Assembly: GCF_041956535.1 (NCBI RefSeq)
Contig: NW_027192194.1
Span: 1,050,976 to 1,114,975 of the forward strand
Source of the DNA: Calcarisporiella thermophila CBS 279.70
Lineage: Eukaryota; Calcarisporiellomycota
Reading direction: 5' to 3'
Length of the DNA stretch: 64,000 nt
Part shown: positions 37,378-49,214 of the stretch, one piece after another
Numbering within the stretch: position 1 is the first letter of the stretch
How the letters are laid out: the number at the start of each line of letters is the position of its first letter
Notes under the pieces: generated by a model
What the model was told of the DNA's origin: nothing
Databases searched by the model: none
Seen by the model: the letters and a program-made list of their open reading frames with translations, nothing else
Program-made: the position numbers and the translations under genes

Positions 37378-37899
37378 TAAGATGATATTTTGGCTTGGGT
37401 TGGGATCGTTGAAATTGCAGATGGTGTACGTGTATATTTCTTATATTCCCCTCGATTTGTAAGATAGCTTGTTTCTCTTTACAATTGCTAAATTCCCCCT
37501 GTGTTTTTTACACGTGGAGTGGGTAGAAATAAATCCTACGAACCTCGAAATTATTGATTCTCGGAGCTCGCGTCAAATTCAAATACCCCTGTGCCACGAG
37601 TGTAAAAAAGAAATCTATAATACTAAAATAAAAGCCGTCCGCTTTCTTTTGTTTATAAATACATATATATTCCCATCCGTTTATACTCCATTCATTTCTG
37701 CCAGCCTAGGGACATCTCCAAGGTAATTATTTATAATTTCGGCCGTGTTTTCAACATTGCCTCGAGATGTTCACGTAAGATGGTCTAGTTTGTACGAGCC
37801 AGACCTATTTTTGCTCGTTTCAAAAACAAAGATTATCCTCGAGACTGTGTTGAAATTTCCAGATGAGGACCACTTACAACATTATATTTACATCTATAG
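37378..37899. other. Intergenic region
   Basis: 520 bp between Sfr1-like and the C9-methyltransferase; leader and promoter sequence. The 85-codon open frame inside has no ATG-proximal signal or recognisable product. Confidence 0.55.
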
Positions 37900-39436
37900 A
37901 TGGCGGATAGTAACGAAGTGAAACAGTATTCTGGCGTGTGGAAATCATCATTCCCCGCAGAAGGCGCGGGCAACCAGACTTTTGATAACCGCCTATTTTT
38001 CGGAACACTCTTTGGTGTCCCTCTCGCTGTTATAATCCTCCTCCGATGGTCGCTTTGGACATATCCGTTCTTGCTCATCATTCTCGCTCTGCCAACACTT
38101 GCTACCTATTTCTATTTCGTTTCTCGTCTCGCTCAACCCTATAACAACCGGGTCAAGCTCCCTGGACAACCGCTCGAGAATTATATGACCATCAAAGACC
38201 AAGAGCTTGCTGCACAATATCGCGGACGGAACAAAATTCCCATGGAACTCTTTTTTGAGGCCTACTTCGACGGAAAGATCGACCTCAAGGGAGATTGCCT
38301 CGAAATTTTTGAGAAACGCCATGACTGGGCCGCTTTCAACTTTTCACTTGGGCAATTCCAATTCTTTTTGACCCAGTGGATTCCCGAATTGCTGTGGCAC
38401 TCGAAAAAACAGGACGAGGATCAGGTGCGAGACCACTACGATCGCGGTGATGACTTCTACAGTGCTTTCCTCGGTCCCCGTATGATCTACACCTCCGGAA
38501 TCGTCTCGGATCCCGACAAATGTGAAACACTTGAGGAACTACAGGACAACAAGCTGAAGCTCGTCTGCGATAAGATGCAATTGAAGAAGGGTGAGCGTCA
38601 TTTGGATATCGGCTGTGGGTGGGGCACACTTGTTGCTTATGCTGCGAAAAACTACGGCACTGACTCGACTGGAATCACACTCGGCAAAAACCAGTGCGCT
38701 TGGGGAAATCGCCAGATTCAAGAGAAAGGTGTTCCGGAAAGCCAAGCTCGTGTTCTATGCATGGATTATCGTGATATTCCTGCTTCGCCTCGTTACAACA
38801 AAATTACCTGCTTGGAGATGGCTGAGCACGTCGGTGTTCTTCGCTTCCAGACGTTCCTTCTCCAGGTAAACCAATAGATTCCAAACTGAATTTCTTTGGA
38901 AGCATATCTAAGCCCAATTCTCATCAGGTCCGCGAGATGCTTGAAGATGATGGTCTATTCTTCCTTCAGATTGCTGGCTTGCGTAACACATGGCAGTACG
39001 AGGACTTTATTTGGGGCTTGTTCATGGCTAAATATGTTTTCCCTGGAGCCGACGCAAGCTGCCCGCTCTACTGGGTCATCAATCAGCTAGAGAAAGCCGG
39101 GTTCGAGGTCCAGAGCTCTGAGACCATTGGAACCCATTACTCTGCAACCATTTACCGATGGTATCAGAACTGGATGAAGAACAGAGACAAAATCGAAAAC
39201 AAGTATGGAAAGAGATGGTTCCGGTGAGTATCCCCTAGTGTCGTTTTACCAGCATCCAAGCTTGATTCTATATACTCCTCCCTTGTTCTTTTAGCATCTG
39301 GGAAATCTTCCTTGCTTGGTCAACCATTATCTCTCAGCAAGGCTCTGCCACCTGTTATCAAATCATTGCTCACAAGAACCGCAACGGTTTTGACCGCGTT
39401 TCTTTCATGCGTCATCATGCAAAACAACTTGCATAA
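37900..39436 (+). CDS. Sphingolipid C9-methyltransferase
   Basis: S-adenosylmethionine-dependent enzyme of the cyclopropane fatty acid synthase family. Fungal members add the C9 methyl branch to the sphingoid base of glucosylceramide. Three exons fit: 37900-38865, 38928-39223, 39295-39436, giving 467 aa. Two membrane segments sit at about residues 35-75 (FGVPLAVIILLRWSLWTYPF and LLIILALPTLATYFYFV), which separate these enzymes from soluble bacterial CFA synthases. Then VRDHYDRGDDFYSAFLGPRMIYTSGI, SAM motif I HLDIGCGWGTLVAYAA, and ITCLEMAEHVG. The C-terminal helix region ends RHHAKQLA. Localisation to ER membranes is expected from the family. Confidence 0.88.
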
Positions 39437-39775
39437 AGAACAAATGCTTTCGAACGACAAGGGGATAGAAAGTGAACAGAAAATGCTCTGTGGATAAAAA
39501 AACTGACTTGTTTATTAAAGTAAAAGTCATAAAAAAATTGAGTATATGTTTGAGGTATAAAATGAGTGTGTTTTTTTCTTTTGGTATTCATATCCCTTTT
39601 AATAAAATTTGAAGTTTGACGTTTAAACACGTCCTCCGTTCAATTTAATTTCAAATTTTTTCATCGAGAAAATAGATTCCACGCGTTACAGTCAAAACAC
39701 GCGTTCAGATTTTTCATTATTTTTCAAAACGTTTTTCATTTTTCTTAAGTTACCAAAATCTTTTCATACAACGTA
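39437..39775. other. Intergenic region
   Basis: AT-rich, contains the methyltransferase 3' end and MSH2 promoter. No gene seen. Confidence 0.6.
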
Positions 39776-42700
39776 ATGGATAACATATTAAAAGATCGGC
39801 CCGATCTCGATCTCGGTACATTTATACAGTTTTCTACTTTGATCATAAGGCCCATTCTCACTTCGCGAATTTCCTTACAGATAATCAGACACAACAAGGA
39901 TTTTGTGCTTTCTTTAGAGGTTTACCACAGGTAGAGTGCTATAATATCGATAAGCACTGCATGATCAAAGACTGACGCGAGATTTATACTATTTTTACGG
40001 TATTATCCACCCCAGAAACCGGAAAACACCATACGATTATTCGAGCGAAATTCGGGGGTAACTCGATTACTTTAGACTTTGTTACAAAAATACTTATACT
40101 GTGAGTAAATTTAAGGATTTCTATAGTTTTCACGGAGAAGATGCAAAATATATAGCGCAAAATGTCTACAAAACCAACTCTGCAATTAAGTATCTTGGTG
40201 GTAATTATACTTATACAACACCTTATCGACTCATATTTCTAAAGCATGCTTTTGCTTAACTAAGGTGATATGAAAACGGGAATCCCAAGCTGTACCCTTT
40301 CACGCTCCAATACCGAATCATTTTTACGAGATGCACTACTGAAGAAGCAGCTTCGAGTGGAAATATTCGCTGCTGAACCACGGAAAAATAACGCCTGGAA
40401 GGTCATCAAGCGGGTGCGTATTAATCACAGGATGTTTTTTTTAAACGAATTTTGTCGAAAAGCTGAATTTTGTTTTCAGGCTTCTCCCGGTAATCTTCAG
40501 GACATGGAAGATCTCCTCTTTACCAATTCGGATATGCAAACTTCCCCGATTGTATTAGCAGTCAAACTTGGAACTAGTGGAGATCAAAAGGTAAATGCTC
40601 CTTGCTTTGTAAAACTAATGAATTTCACTTATTTGCATTACACTGTCTAAATAGGTGGTGGGAGTGGCGTTTGCTGATGCTTCTATCCGCGAGTTTGGTG
40701 TAGCGGAATTCATCGATAATGAGCTTTACTCGAACTTTGAATCACTTGTAATACAGCTTGGTGTAAAAGAGTGTATCATACCTCTGGATGAATCGCACAA
40801 AGACTATGAACTCACAAAACTAAAAGGTGTGCTTGAGCGGTGCGGGATTGTGATCACTGAGAGAAAAAAGGGTATAAACGATTTCCTAGTATATTTATTT
40901 TATAAACAAAATATTTAGAAGGCCTTGTTATTATTTTAGGGGATTTTAATGTGAAGGACATTGAGCAGGACCTCAACCGACTCTTGGAGGGTGATACGCC
41001 TGCTAATACCTTGCGTAAGTAGTTGGGCTGAAATTTGTTTATTCAACTAATCATTAATTTCTTTATATCATCGGGTAGCGGAATATGAGCTCAAGAATGC
41101 AATGGCAGCCACTGCCTGCCTTATTAAATATCTCTCCGTAAGTGACTGATGTTTATAGTTAAAAGGCTTTTTCCTGCCAACTTTTATACCCATAGCTTAT
41201 GAGTGATGAAACGAATTTCGGACATTTCACACTTATACATCATGACCTTTCTCAATATATGAAACTGGATGCATCTGCATTACGTGCGCTGAACTTAATG
41301 CCGAGCCCACAAGATGGGGCTCACAGGACGATGAGTCTATTTGGACTATTAAACAAATGTAAAACTGCCCAAGGCACACGTCTCCTTGGGCAATGGTTGA
41401 AGCAACCATTGGTTAGAGTTGAGGATATAGGTAAGCATTGCATCAATATCGAGGAGCTTTTTTTGGTTCTAAGCACTTCCACCTTAACAGAAAAAAGGCA
41501 AAATTTGGTGGAAGCATTTACCGAAGACACTGAAATGCGCCAGTCACTGCAGGTAGAATCTGGCTTGCTTGAAATTGTGCAGCTCTTTATTAAAAGATGT
41601 AAACCTAATTTTATAGGAAGATAACCTCAAGGCCATACCTGATCTTCATCGCCTTGCTAAGCGTTTTCAACGCGGCATAGCCTCTCTCCAAGATATCGTA
41701 CGTATCTACCAGGTCGTTATCCGCCTACCTGGACTGCAGGCAACTCTGGAAGCATGTAGCACTGGAAACGACTCTCATCGCAAGCTGATTGATGAAGTTT
41801 ACTGTTCGAACCTCCGCGATTACATGAAAAACTTAGAAAAACTGCAGGAGTTAGTGGAAACGACCATTGATCTGCAGGCAGTAGAAGATCATGAATTTCT
41901 GATAAAAGCAGATTTCGACGATTCGCTGAAAGGTAGAGCGAACGTACACCATTTAAAAAAAACGTCCCAAAATAGATTTATTTTTATGCTAACATGCAAT
42001 CACTTTAATATAGAATTGAAATCCAAGATTGATGAAATAAGATCCATGATGACCGATGAACACGAGCGGGTACATGACTCGATCACCAAATCCTAGCATT
42101 GGCTGATTTTACTCATATTTTTTTAATGCCACAGGTTGGCCGAAGACTAGGGATGGACACCGAGAAGAAACTCAAACTTGAAAAGCAAAATGTTTACGGG
42201 TTCTGTTTCCGAGTGTCACGTCAGGTATGAATCTTACTAGAAACTTTTTTAGGACAACATAATTAATGGCTTCCATCATAGGATGCTGGAATCATTCGCA
42301 ATACGAGTGGCTATTTGGAGTTGGCAACACAGAAAGCGGGTGTTTATTTTGCGACACCGCGCCTTCGTGAGCTCAGCAGCGATTTTAACGATTATTCTGC
42401 ACAATACGAAAAGAAACAGGCTGATTTGGTGAAAGAGGTGATCAATATTGTTGGTGAGTATAACTAACCAGATTTCGTGAACCTCTGGTATTTCTAATTT
42501 CATATTTTTCAGCTTCATACTGTCCTATCTTGGAGACACTTGGCAATCTAATTGCACACTTGGACGTGATTGTGAGGTAGAGAACCCTGCCATCGGTTAA
42601 AATTTTTCACATAATGAATTGATTTCTATTTTAAATAGCTTTGCCCATGTTGCTGTCCATGCGCCTATTCCCTATGTGAGGCCAAAAATGCACCCGAAGG

Positions 42701-43599
42701 GCGAGGGGGATGTAATCTTGAAGTCAGCCCGTCACCCTTGTCTGGAAGTACAAGATGACGTCTCGTTTATTCCCAACGACGTCCAGATTGAACGTAATAA
42801 ATCCGAGTTCCAGATTATCACTGGCCCCAATATGGGTGGTAAATCCACCTATATTCGTCAAATTGGGGTAATTGCTCTTATGGCCCAGACTGGATGCTTC
42901 GTCCCGTGCTCGGAGGCATCGCTTTGTGTATTCGACTGCATCCTAGCTCGAGTTGGCGCCGGAGACAGTCAATTGAAAGGAGTATCCACTTTTATGGCCG
43001 AAATGCTGGAAACGGCCACCATCCTGAAGTCTGCAACAGCAAACTCGTTAATTATCATTGATGAGCTCGGTCGCGGAACTAGTACCTATGATGGGTTTGG
43101 GCTCGCCTGGGCCATCTCGGAATACATTGCCACCCAAATTGGCGCAATATGCCTCTTCGCTACCCATTTCCATGAACTAACAACTCTTAACCAAAAAGTA
43201 CCACACGTGCGCAACTTGCATGTGGCAGTCCATGTCCAAGAGGGACGGGAGATCACCCTTTTATATCGCGTGCAAGATGGCGTGTGCGATCAGAGCTTTG
43301 GTATTCATGTGGCAGAGCTTGCAAATTTCCCTGAGACAGTGGTAAAACTGGCAAAACGTAAAGCAAGTGAATTGGAAGATTTCACTGGAGAAGGTGTGCA
43401 GCCCACGAAATGCTCAGCGGAGGAGATCACGGCCGGCGAAGAAGTGATAAAGAAGTGTCTAAGCGACTTCACAAACACTCCCGGATTGGATTCGATGGGG
43501 CATGGGGAGCTATTAGAGGTGGTGCGAAGAGTTAAGCGAAAATATGAGCGAGATATTGGAGAGAGTGCTTATGTGCAGGAGATTTTGGGCGCACTCTAG
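39776..43599 (+). CDS. MSH2: DNA mismatch repair protein MSH2
   Basis: MutS homologue pairing with MSH6 or MSH3 to recognise mismatches. The N-terminus is cut into small exons: 39776-39815, 39881-39930, 40016-40057, 40116-40200, then from 40265. Spliced together these give [57 protein letters not shown] and [19 protein letters not shown], all matching MSH2 domain I. Later blocks are [51 protein letters not shown], the lever/clamp region, then the ATPase (42640-43599) with Walker [32 protein letters not shown], and Walker [17 protein letters not shown]. An ATG at 40270 would give a truncated protein without domain I, so the 39776 start is preferred. Confidence 0.96.
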
Positions 43600-43858
43600 A
43601 ACAGCCATTTCATTCATCTTCCCCTCTAACCCTCTTCCTCATCCCCTTTTCATTTTTTTGTACTTCCACCTACTACCCAGTATCCATCCAGTAAAAAGGA
43701 GCTAAATTTTCTTCATACAGGACTCTCAAATATATTAAAAACATTTTTATAACATTTTTGATTTGTACCCGAACTAAGTGATTAAGATTGGATCCCAAAA
43801 TATTTACAAGAAAGGAGAAAAGTAGCTTCGTGCATTCTTCACGTACATTTCGGTACTC

Positions 43859-44834
43859 TCAAAGATCAACTGTAGGTTTGGATTTGAATTTCTTTGCAGA
43901 GCGGTCACCTGCCCGGTAGCAAAACTGGTTCCCGTGCAGTGTGAAAATGGAATCCCGAACTTGAAAAGTGAATTGGTTATTTGCCTTTGGAATACCTGAT
44001 GCATCAAAGATATTAGCAAAGTAAACAAGTGTAGAATGAACAAGTATTAAACAATTACTTTTTAGCTGGTTTTTCTTGGTGATGATTTGGAATATGTTTT
44101 CGGTTTCCTTGACCACGATACCGCTAACACCGAGATAGCTGGGACACTTCGATTTTGAAACTAAAACATAAAAACAAGAAAAACAAGGTTGAGATCTTAG
44201 CTCTTTTTAACCGGAATACAAGCAAACCTGTCAGACAAGCCCCGTGAAAATCCATCTTGACCACCTTTTGTGCAAACGCTTGTGCACCACCTGAGCCATA
44301 AAGCTCCTCTACGTATCCTTTCCACAATTCATGAAGGGGGACAAAGAGATCGTAATTCCTTGCCTCCTTGGGTATTTCATAAATCTTCGTCTTGCGTCGC
44401 TCTTTTGCGGACATTTGAGCTAGAAGGCGTTTATTCTTATTGCGCTGTTTTGTCTCTGAAGCTGATTTGAGTGGATTGTCCAGCATGACAGTTTTGTTGT
44501 GCACCTTGTCGTAATAGTGCTTGTCTTGTCCCATCTGGGAAGGAACTTGCGATTTGACAAAGGAGGGAGCGAATGTACGGGTAAGCGGATCAACGGGAGG
44601 AGGCCCCTAAGTTTAATTATTAGAGTGTTTGGTCATTAATTGCAGCATATTTACATTTTAAATCGGTCAATTACCGCATCAACGATTGCGGGATCACGCT
44701 TTATATAATCTGGGAGCGGGGTATAGAATGAGCTGCCCGAGGGAGTTTCTGCATCTATGAGGAAATCAAACTTAATTCAATTCATCTGTGCTTCCATTTC
44801 ATATAGAGCGGATTTATGTACCTCGATTCGACAT
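43859..44834 (-). CDS. POP4: Ribonuclease P/MRP subunit p29 (POP4)
   Basis: Protein subunit of RNase P and RNase MRP, for tRNA 5' processing and rRNA maturation. It starts at 44834 with a short exon (MSNR) spliced to DAETPSGSSFYTPLPDYIKRDPAIVDA. The Rpp29 core spans later exons: PLHELWKGYVEELYG, VVKMDFHGACLT, SKCPSYLGVSGIVVKETENIFQIITK, then IPKANNQFTFQV, LHGNQFCYRAGDRSAKKFKSKPTVDL at the stop. The basic stretch KQRNKNKRLLAQMSAKERRKTKIYEIPKE-type region before the core is usual. Its promoter faces that of the DUF1206-like gene, 188 bp away. Confidence 0.93.
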
Positions 44835-44997
44835 TTTGGAGAGAAATTGCTTCTATGCTCAATTGTCTCCGATATTCGAAGGATGAAGTAAACAATCTGA
44901 TACGTCATTAATTTTAATCCACGGGCATATGAAATATCGCCCATATTTGATATGGTGCTTACGCCTTTTGATTTTTTGTTAAATAACTCGAGCGAAA

Positions 44998-45045
44998 ATG
45001 CCCCCTCTTATACCAGTTGAAAATGAGCACTCTTCTCAAAATTAA
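44998..45045 (+). promoter_or_regulatory. Possible overlapping upstream ORF
   Basis: An ATG at 44998 in good context (gaaaATGc) opens a 15-codon frame (MPPLIPVENEHSSQN) that ends past the presumed start of the membrane protein at 45023, in another frame. If transcribed, it would lower translation of the main frame. Confidence 0.3.
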
Positions 45046-46410
45046 AAGGCTTCTCACAAAAAGTGGCCAGCCAAATGATTTCAAGCTCAACTCAGTAAGA
45101 AGCATACAATCAAGTGACATCGACGATGTGGAAAAGACTAGATCAACATCTCCGCCAAATGAAGATGCCTCTCACAGAGTCGACATACCTCGAGCAGAGA
45201 GCAGGAAAGAAGACTCTGCTGTCTCTGAGAATCACAGAGAAAGGAATCATGGTGAAACGGAAGGTGAAAATCCTCCCGTGCGCGAGCGCCTCGACGATGC
45301 AAAGATTCGATTTTTACACCCCGCAGGAGTTAAGCGGAAGCATCGCACTGCGCTGGCGATTATAGGCAGAATTGGATTTGTGGCTAAAGGCTTGGTCTAC
45401 GCCATCATTGGCGGGCTCACTTGTGCAACTGCAGTACGCTATAGCATGGCACCTGAAGAGCTGGAAGTATATGATGAATCGCCCCAGGTAAATTTCACAT
45501 CTTCTACTCAATATTGTCCATTAAGGTGGCATAGCAAAAAAGGTGAGATAATAATCTCTTAAGACAGGGAGCTTTTATATTTGTAGGCGGTCTTCCTATT
45601 GGCGTTGCTCTCTTGTGTGTCATGTTTTTAGGTGTGCTCATGTACGCCATTTGGCGGTTTTGGGAGGCATTTACGGGACAAGGGGCAGACGCTAAATTCT
45701 CTCGCAAAAAGATCTTTTTCAGAACACGACTTGCTCCATTCGTGTCGGGATTGGTTTACACCGCATATCTAATCTTTCTCGGGAAGCTCATCATTAATGC
45801 CAAGCAATTTCAGGAGAAATCCAAGGAGGAAAAAACCCAGATTGCATCACAAGGCTGCTTTCCAACTTGTTGGCGAGAGAGTGCCATAGGCATTGTGGGA
45901 TTATTACTTTTCGGCACAGCGTTTGGTATTGCAACTTTGACACAAATTATCAATGCGGTAACCAAACAATGGCATCGCGACCTAGATATGAGTCGCGTGC
46001 CCCGGTGGGTCGCTTTGATGGTATTTGCGGCCGGGCACATTGGATTTGCGGGGCGAGCGGGAGTTTTTCTTTTCACATGCATTCTAATGTTCAAAGCCAT
46101 TTCCACTCCCGTTGACACGAGCCATTCTACGTTTGCGAATGCGCTCAACCAAAGCTTTCAGATCGGTATAGGAGGACAGATAGTGTTGTTCATAGTGGGA
46201 TTTTTTGTGGTTATATATGGAGCATTTGCCGTATCGAACGCCTACTTCAAAATTTTCCCTACCCCTCCCCCTAGCCGACTCCCGGAGAGAGTACGTACCG
46301 AGACCGCCAATGAGTTTGGAGTGGACCCTGAAGACCCCCATGGCCCAAAGGTGGTAGAAAGCCCCAATGCCCAAAACTCCTCCCAAATGCAAGAGAGGAC
46401 GCCTGGCTGA
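45023..46410 (+). CDS. DUF1206-like integral membrane protein
   Basis: Two exons fit: 45023-45487 and 45568-46410, giving 435 aa. After a polar, acidic/basic 110-residue N-terminus come three similar membrane hairpins: IGRIGFVAKGLVYAIIGGL, then LAPFVSGLVYTAYLIFLGKL, then AAGHIGFAGRAGVFLFTCIL. Each is followed by a second helix, such as GGLPIGVALLCVMFLGVLMYAIWRFWEAF-type sequence. This threefold GFxAxGxVY pattern and the GG-P-G...Y-WR motif resemble DUF1206, a family of unknown function best known from bacteria. The C-terminal tail is Pro-rich (PTPPPSRLPERV). No catalytic residues are evident. The function is unknown, and the family match is from memory of the pattern, not a search. Confidence 0.7.
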
Positions 46411-46837
46411 GCTAGCAAGAGGAATTAGTCAAGAAAATTAAAGAGAAAGAAGAAAATCAGGACTATCTTCGATTTTTATTTATAGGGGAGAGAGCATGGT
46501 TATTTCACACGACATTCCTCTTAAATTATTTTTTCAAGCCTTCATTGGCGAGTATACACATGCGTAGTTTCCAATGTATTATTTGTACCCTTTGTATGTT
46601 ATGTAATGGCTTTGCTTTAGATCTAGAATACTCTATTATTACAGATTTCTTCTCAACAATAACCTAATTGACCGTCGGCTATACCTCAAGGAGGTTAATT
46701 AGAAATTTATAAAAAAGCAATTATACAAAATATACCGCCAAAAATAGTGTATATACAAAAAGTTTAAATAACTGTGAATCTTAATTAAAATATAAGTTTA
46801 AAAATAAATGACAAAGCTGCAAGTATAAAATTAGCAG
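46411..46837. other. Convergent intergenic region
   Basis: AT-rich 3' flanks of two facing genes. Nothing else recognised. Confidence 0.6.
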
Positions 46838-47701
46838 CTAAAGGGTAATTTCCTCCATCTGACCACTTAGCTCCGTCAATGAATCCATCACTGAAGCGCT
46901 ATTCTTTTTCAAATTCTCCCCTTCGCGAGTCTCCTCCATAAAACGCTTGTGCAAATTCGTGCTCATCTCCTCCAGGTGTTCCATTTCTAGTTGCAGCTTA
47001 ACTCGGCGCTCAGTAATTTCGAGGATTTGTTGTTCCAGGCTATTGGTCTTATTGCCGCCTCCCTCTTCGCAAAGGTGGAAGTCATGGTCTATCAAACTTG
47101 TTTCTCCGGTATGAGTGGAATGAATCTCGCTGGTGCTGGAGGTAAACGATGACACAGTGCTTCCACAATCGTCCTCACTAGAGAAGGAAACTCTCCTCAC
47201 CTCGCTGGGCTTTGATGCAGCCGTGGGATTAGGCTCCCCGTACCGAGTACGAACGAGGCGAGAAATTTCTTTGTTTGCGAGGTGCAGAGCCTCTTCAAGT
47301 TCTGAAATGCGCTGATTTTGGCGTGAACGCTCTGCGAGATATTCTTCATTGAGTATAGAGCGATCCTGTTGCACCTGCGTAATTAACCTTTCCTGCCATG
47401 TCTTGAACCGTTCATCCATACTCGAAATTTGCTCCGCCATCCCTCTCATTTCGCTCCGCAACTGTGCGTTTTCATCCTCCAGATCTAATAATTTTTCCTC
47501 ACGCTCTGTGAGCTTTCCCGATATTAAGCCCAAAGTAACGTCCTTCTCTCTGTAAGCGCTATGTAGCTTTATAAGAAAATCCCGTGTGGCCTCAGGATCT
47601 TGTCTCTGCAGAACTGCATTATATTCGTCAGGAGAAATGAGGTCAGCATTGCTAGACGGTGCAGCTTTGCCTACCAGCCTCATATTGGAGAAAGAAAACA
47701 T
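46838..47701 (-). CDS. Coiled-coil protein, unrecognised
   Basis: Single-exon gene for 287 aa. I do not recognise a family. The first 35 residues are mixed. Residues about 40-155 form a long predicted coiled coil rich in Glu, Leu, Gln and Arg (LTEREEKLLDLEDENAQLRSE, then RISELEEALHLANKEISRLV). A Ser/Thr/Asp-rich linker follows (VRRVSFSSEDDCGSTVSS), with RRVS and SS-rich sites that could be phosphorylated. A second coiled coil runs to the end (QQILEITERRVKLQLEMEHL). The architecture suggests a scaffold or tether. No membrane segment or signal peptide is visible. The amino-acid composition and uninterrupted frame support a real gene. Confidence 0.8.
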   Translation of the reverse strand: MFSFSNMRLVGKAAPSSNADLISPDEYNAVLQRQDPEATRDFLIKLHSAYREKDVTLGLISGKLTEREEKLLDLEDENAQLRSEMRGMAEQISSMDERFKTWQERLITQVQQDRSILNEEYLAERSRQNQRISELEEALHLANKEISRLVRTRYGEPNPTAASKPSEVRRVSFSSEDDCGSTVSSFTSSTSEIHSTHTGETSLIDHDFHLCEEGGGNKTNSLEQQILEITERRVKLQLEMEHLEEMSTNLHKRFMEETREGENLKKNSASVMDSLTELSGQMEEITL

Positions 47702-49214
47702 TATATAGTGGGTTCAAATACAAAAGTCGAAACAAAGGGATATCGCCCGCCTGGAGCAAACCAAAAAAAAAAATTACGAGCAATTGAAAAAAAAAAAGAA
47801 AAGATAACAAGTTTATGAGCCGAGCAGAAAGGAGAATTATTTAGTTGATCTTAGGATGATTTTCAGTTATAATCCCTTTGGTGGAGAGAAGGAAGCTCAA
47901 GAAGACCCACGGCAATAAAAGGGAGAAAGGGAAACAAAATCAGAGAAACATTATTACACTATATTTTGCCCCCTTTGTTTGAAGATCGAACATAAGCAGA
48001 AAAATTAAGGCAATCAGTTTTGAATTGCACTGACTTGGACCGTTAGAGCAAATGATCCCAACCCTCGAGCGATGGTGGCAAATTGTGTTGATGCGGCAGT
48101 TCACCACATTTTCACCCACCCATCTTCCTGAGCATGTTTCGAGTTAGCCCAAAATCAGCTGGCTAGTGCGTATAAGTAGTTGTTGGCGAATCTTGGGTTT
48201 TTCATTTTTTGAAACCTCGGAAGCACGGGCAGCCTAGTTTGAAAGACGGCTGATGGCCACCCTTACATTTCTCCTCTATAAGGCAACCACTGCAATCAAA
48301 ACGTCGTTGTTGTTTCGGGTGGGTTCCTTCTACACAGGATCCCTCTATTCATGAGATTGGCTCTTTAAACGAACACGAAAAATTATCCCACGTAGATTCA
48401 TATATATTAAAGCACAAACTCTACCTACCGCAGCTGATATTTTTGTCGTCCTTTATTCATGCTTCTCCTGGCTTCTAATCTTATTGAAATGAAAGGATTT
48501 TGAAAAAGTACAAGGAAAAGCGGTCGAGTATAAGAGTGAGAGATAACCCTGCCTATCCAGTAATCTGAGATGAGTGAGATGATATATAATCTTTCTTTTA
48601 AAAACGGAATAAAATCTTCTTCAATAACAAAACTTCTGACCTGACCTGTTTAATATACTCTCCTAAGATATCAATTCCCCATCAGTCTGTTTGTCATGAT
48701 ATCAGTGCTGTGGCTAGGTTTTGTGGAATTCATGCTGCGTAGAAGCTATTAATAGAGAGACTTCGGAAGGACACTCTTTATACGCTGTAGAACATGTGTG
48801 GTCTATATTTTTGTAATTGGCAGGATATTAATGACATTGATCGCAACAAGACCACCAGAGTATTCTTTCTCTCTCTATAACCACAATTCAATCTCTCATG
48901 AAAAAGTATATCTAATAAAATCGTTGTGGCCCTTGAGTGAAAATTTTTAAAACGGAGTTGGGGCCGGAATTGTTCCAGCGCCTCATTTTCAAACAGAATA
49001 TGCCTCCTTTTCCTAGTCGTGGATATTGGCATAATACAAGTCGTGTAAAAATGTGTGATAATTAAGGATGATTGCATTGAGTGATGGGAAGGTTTTGGTG
49101 GAGGGTGTTATTCATAATGATACAAAATGCTCTCTTTTCTACTTCTTCTACTAGTGAGATTGAAATCTTGGATATATTTGTCAAAATATAGAATTATATA
49201 TAGGAATATAAGTG
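47702..49214. other. Long intergenic region
   Basis: 1.5 kb with no recognised gene. The part near 47,700-48,350 is probably the promoter of the coiled-coil gene. A 99-codon minus frame near 48,780-49,077 has no family resemblance and is not called. Confidence 0.5.

Noticed and set aside
48778-49077. 99-codon minus-strand frame
   Set aside because: No family resemblance, no splice or composition support; chance frame in a long intergenic region.
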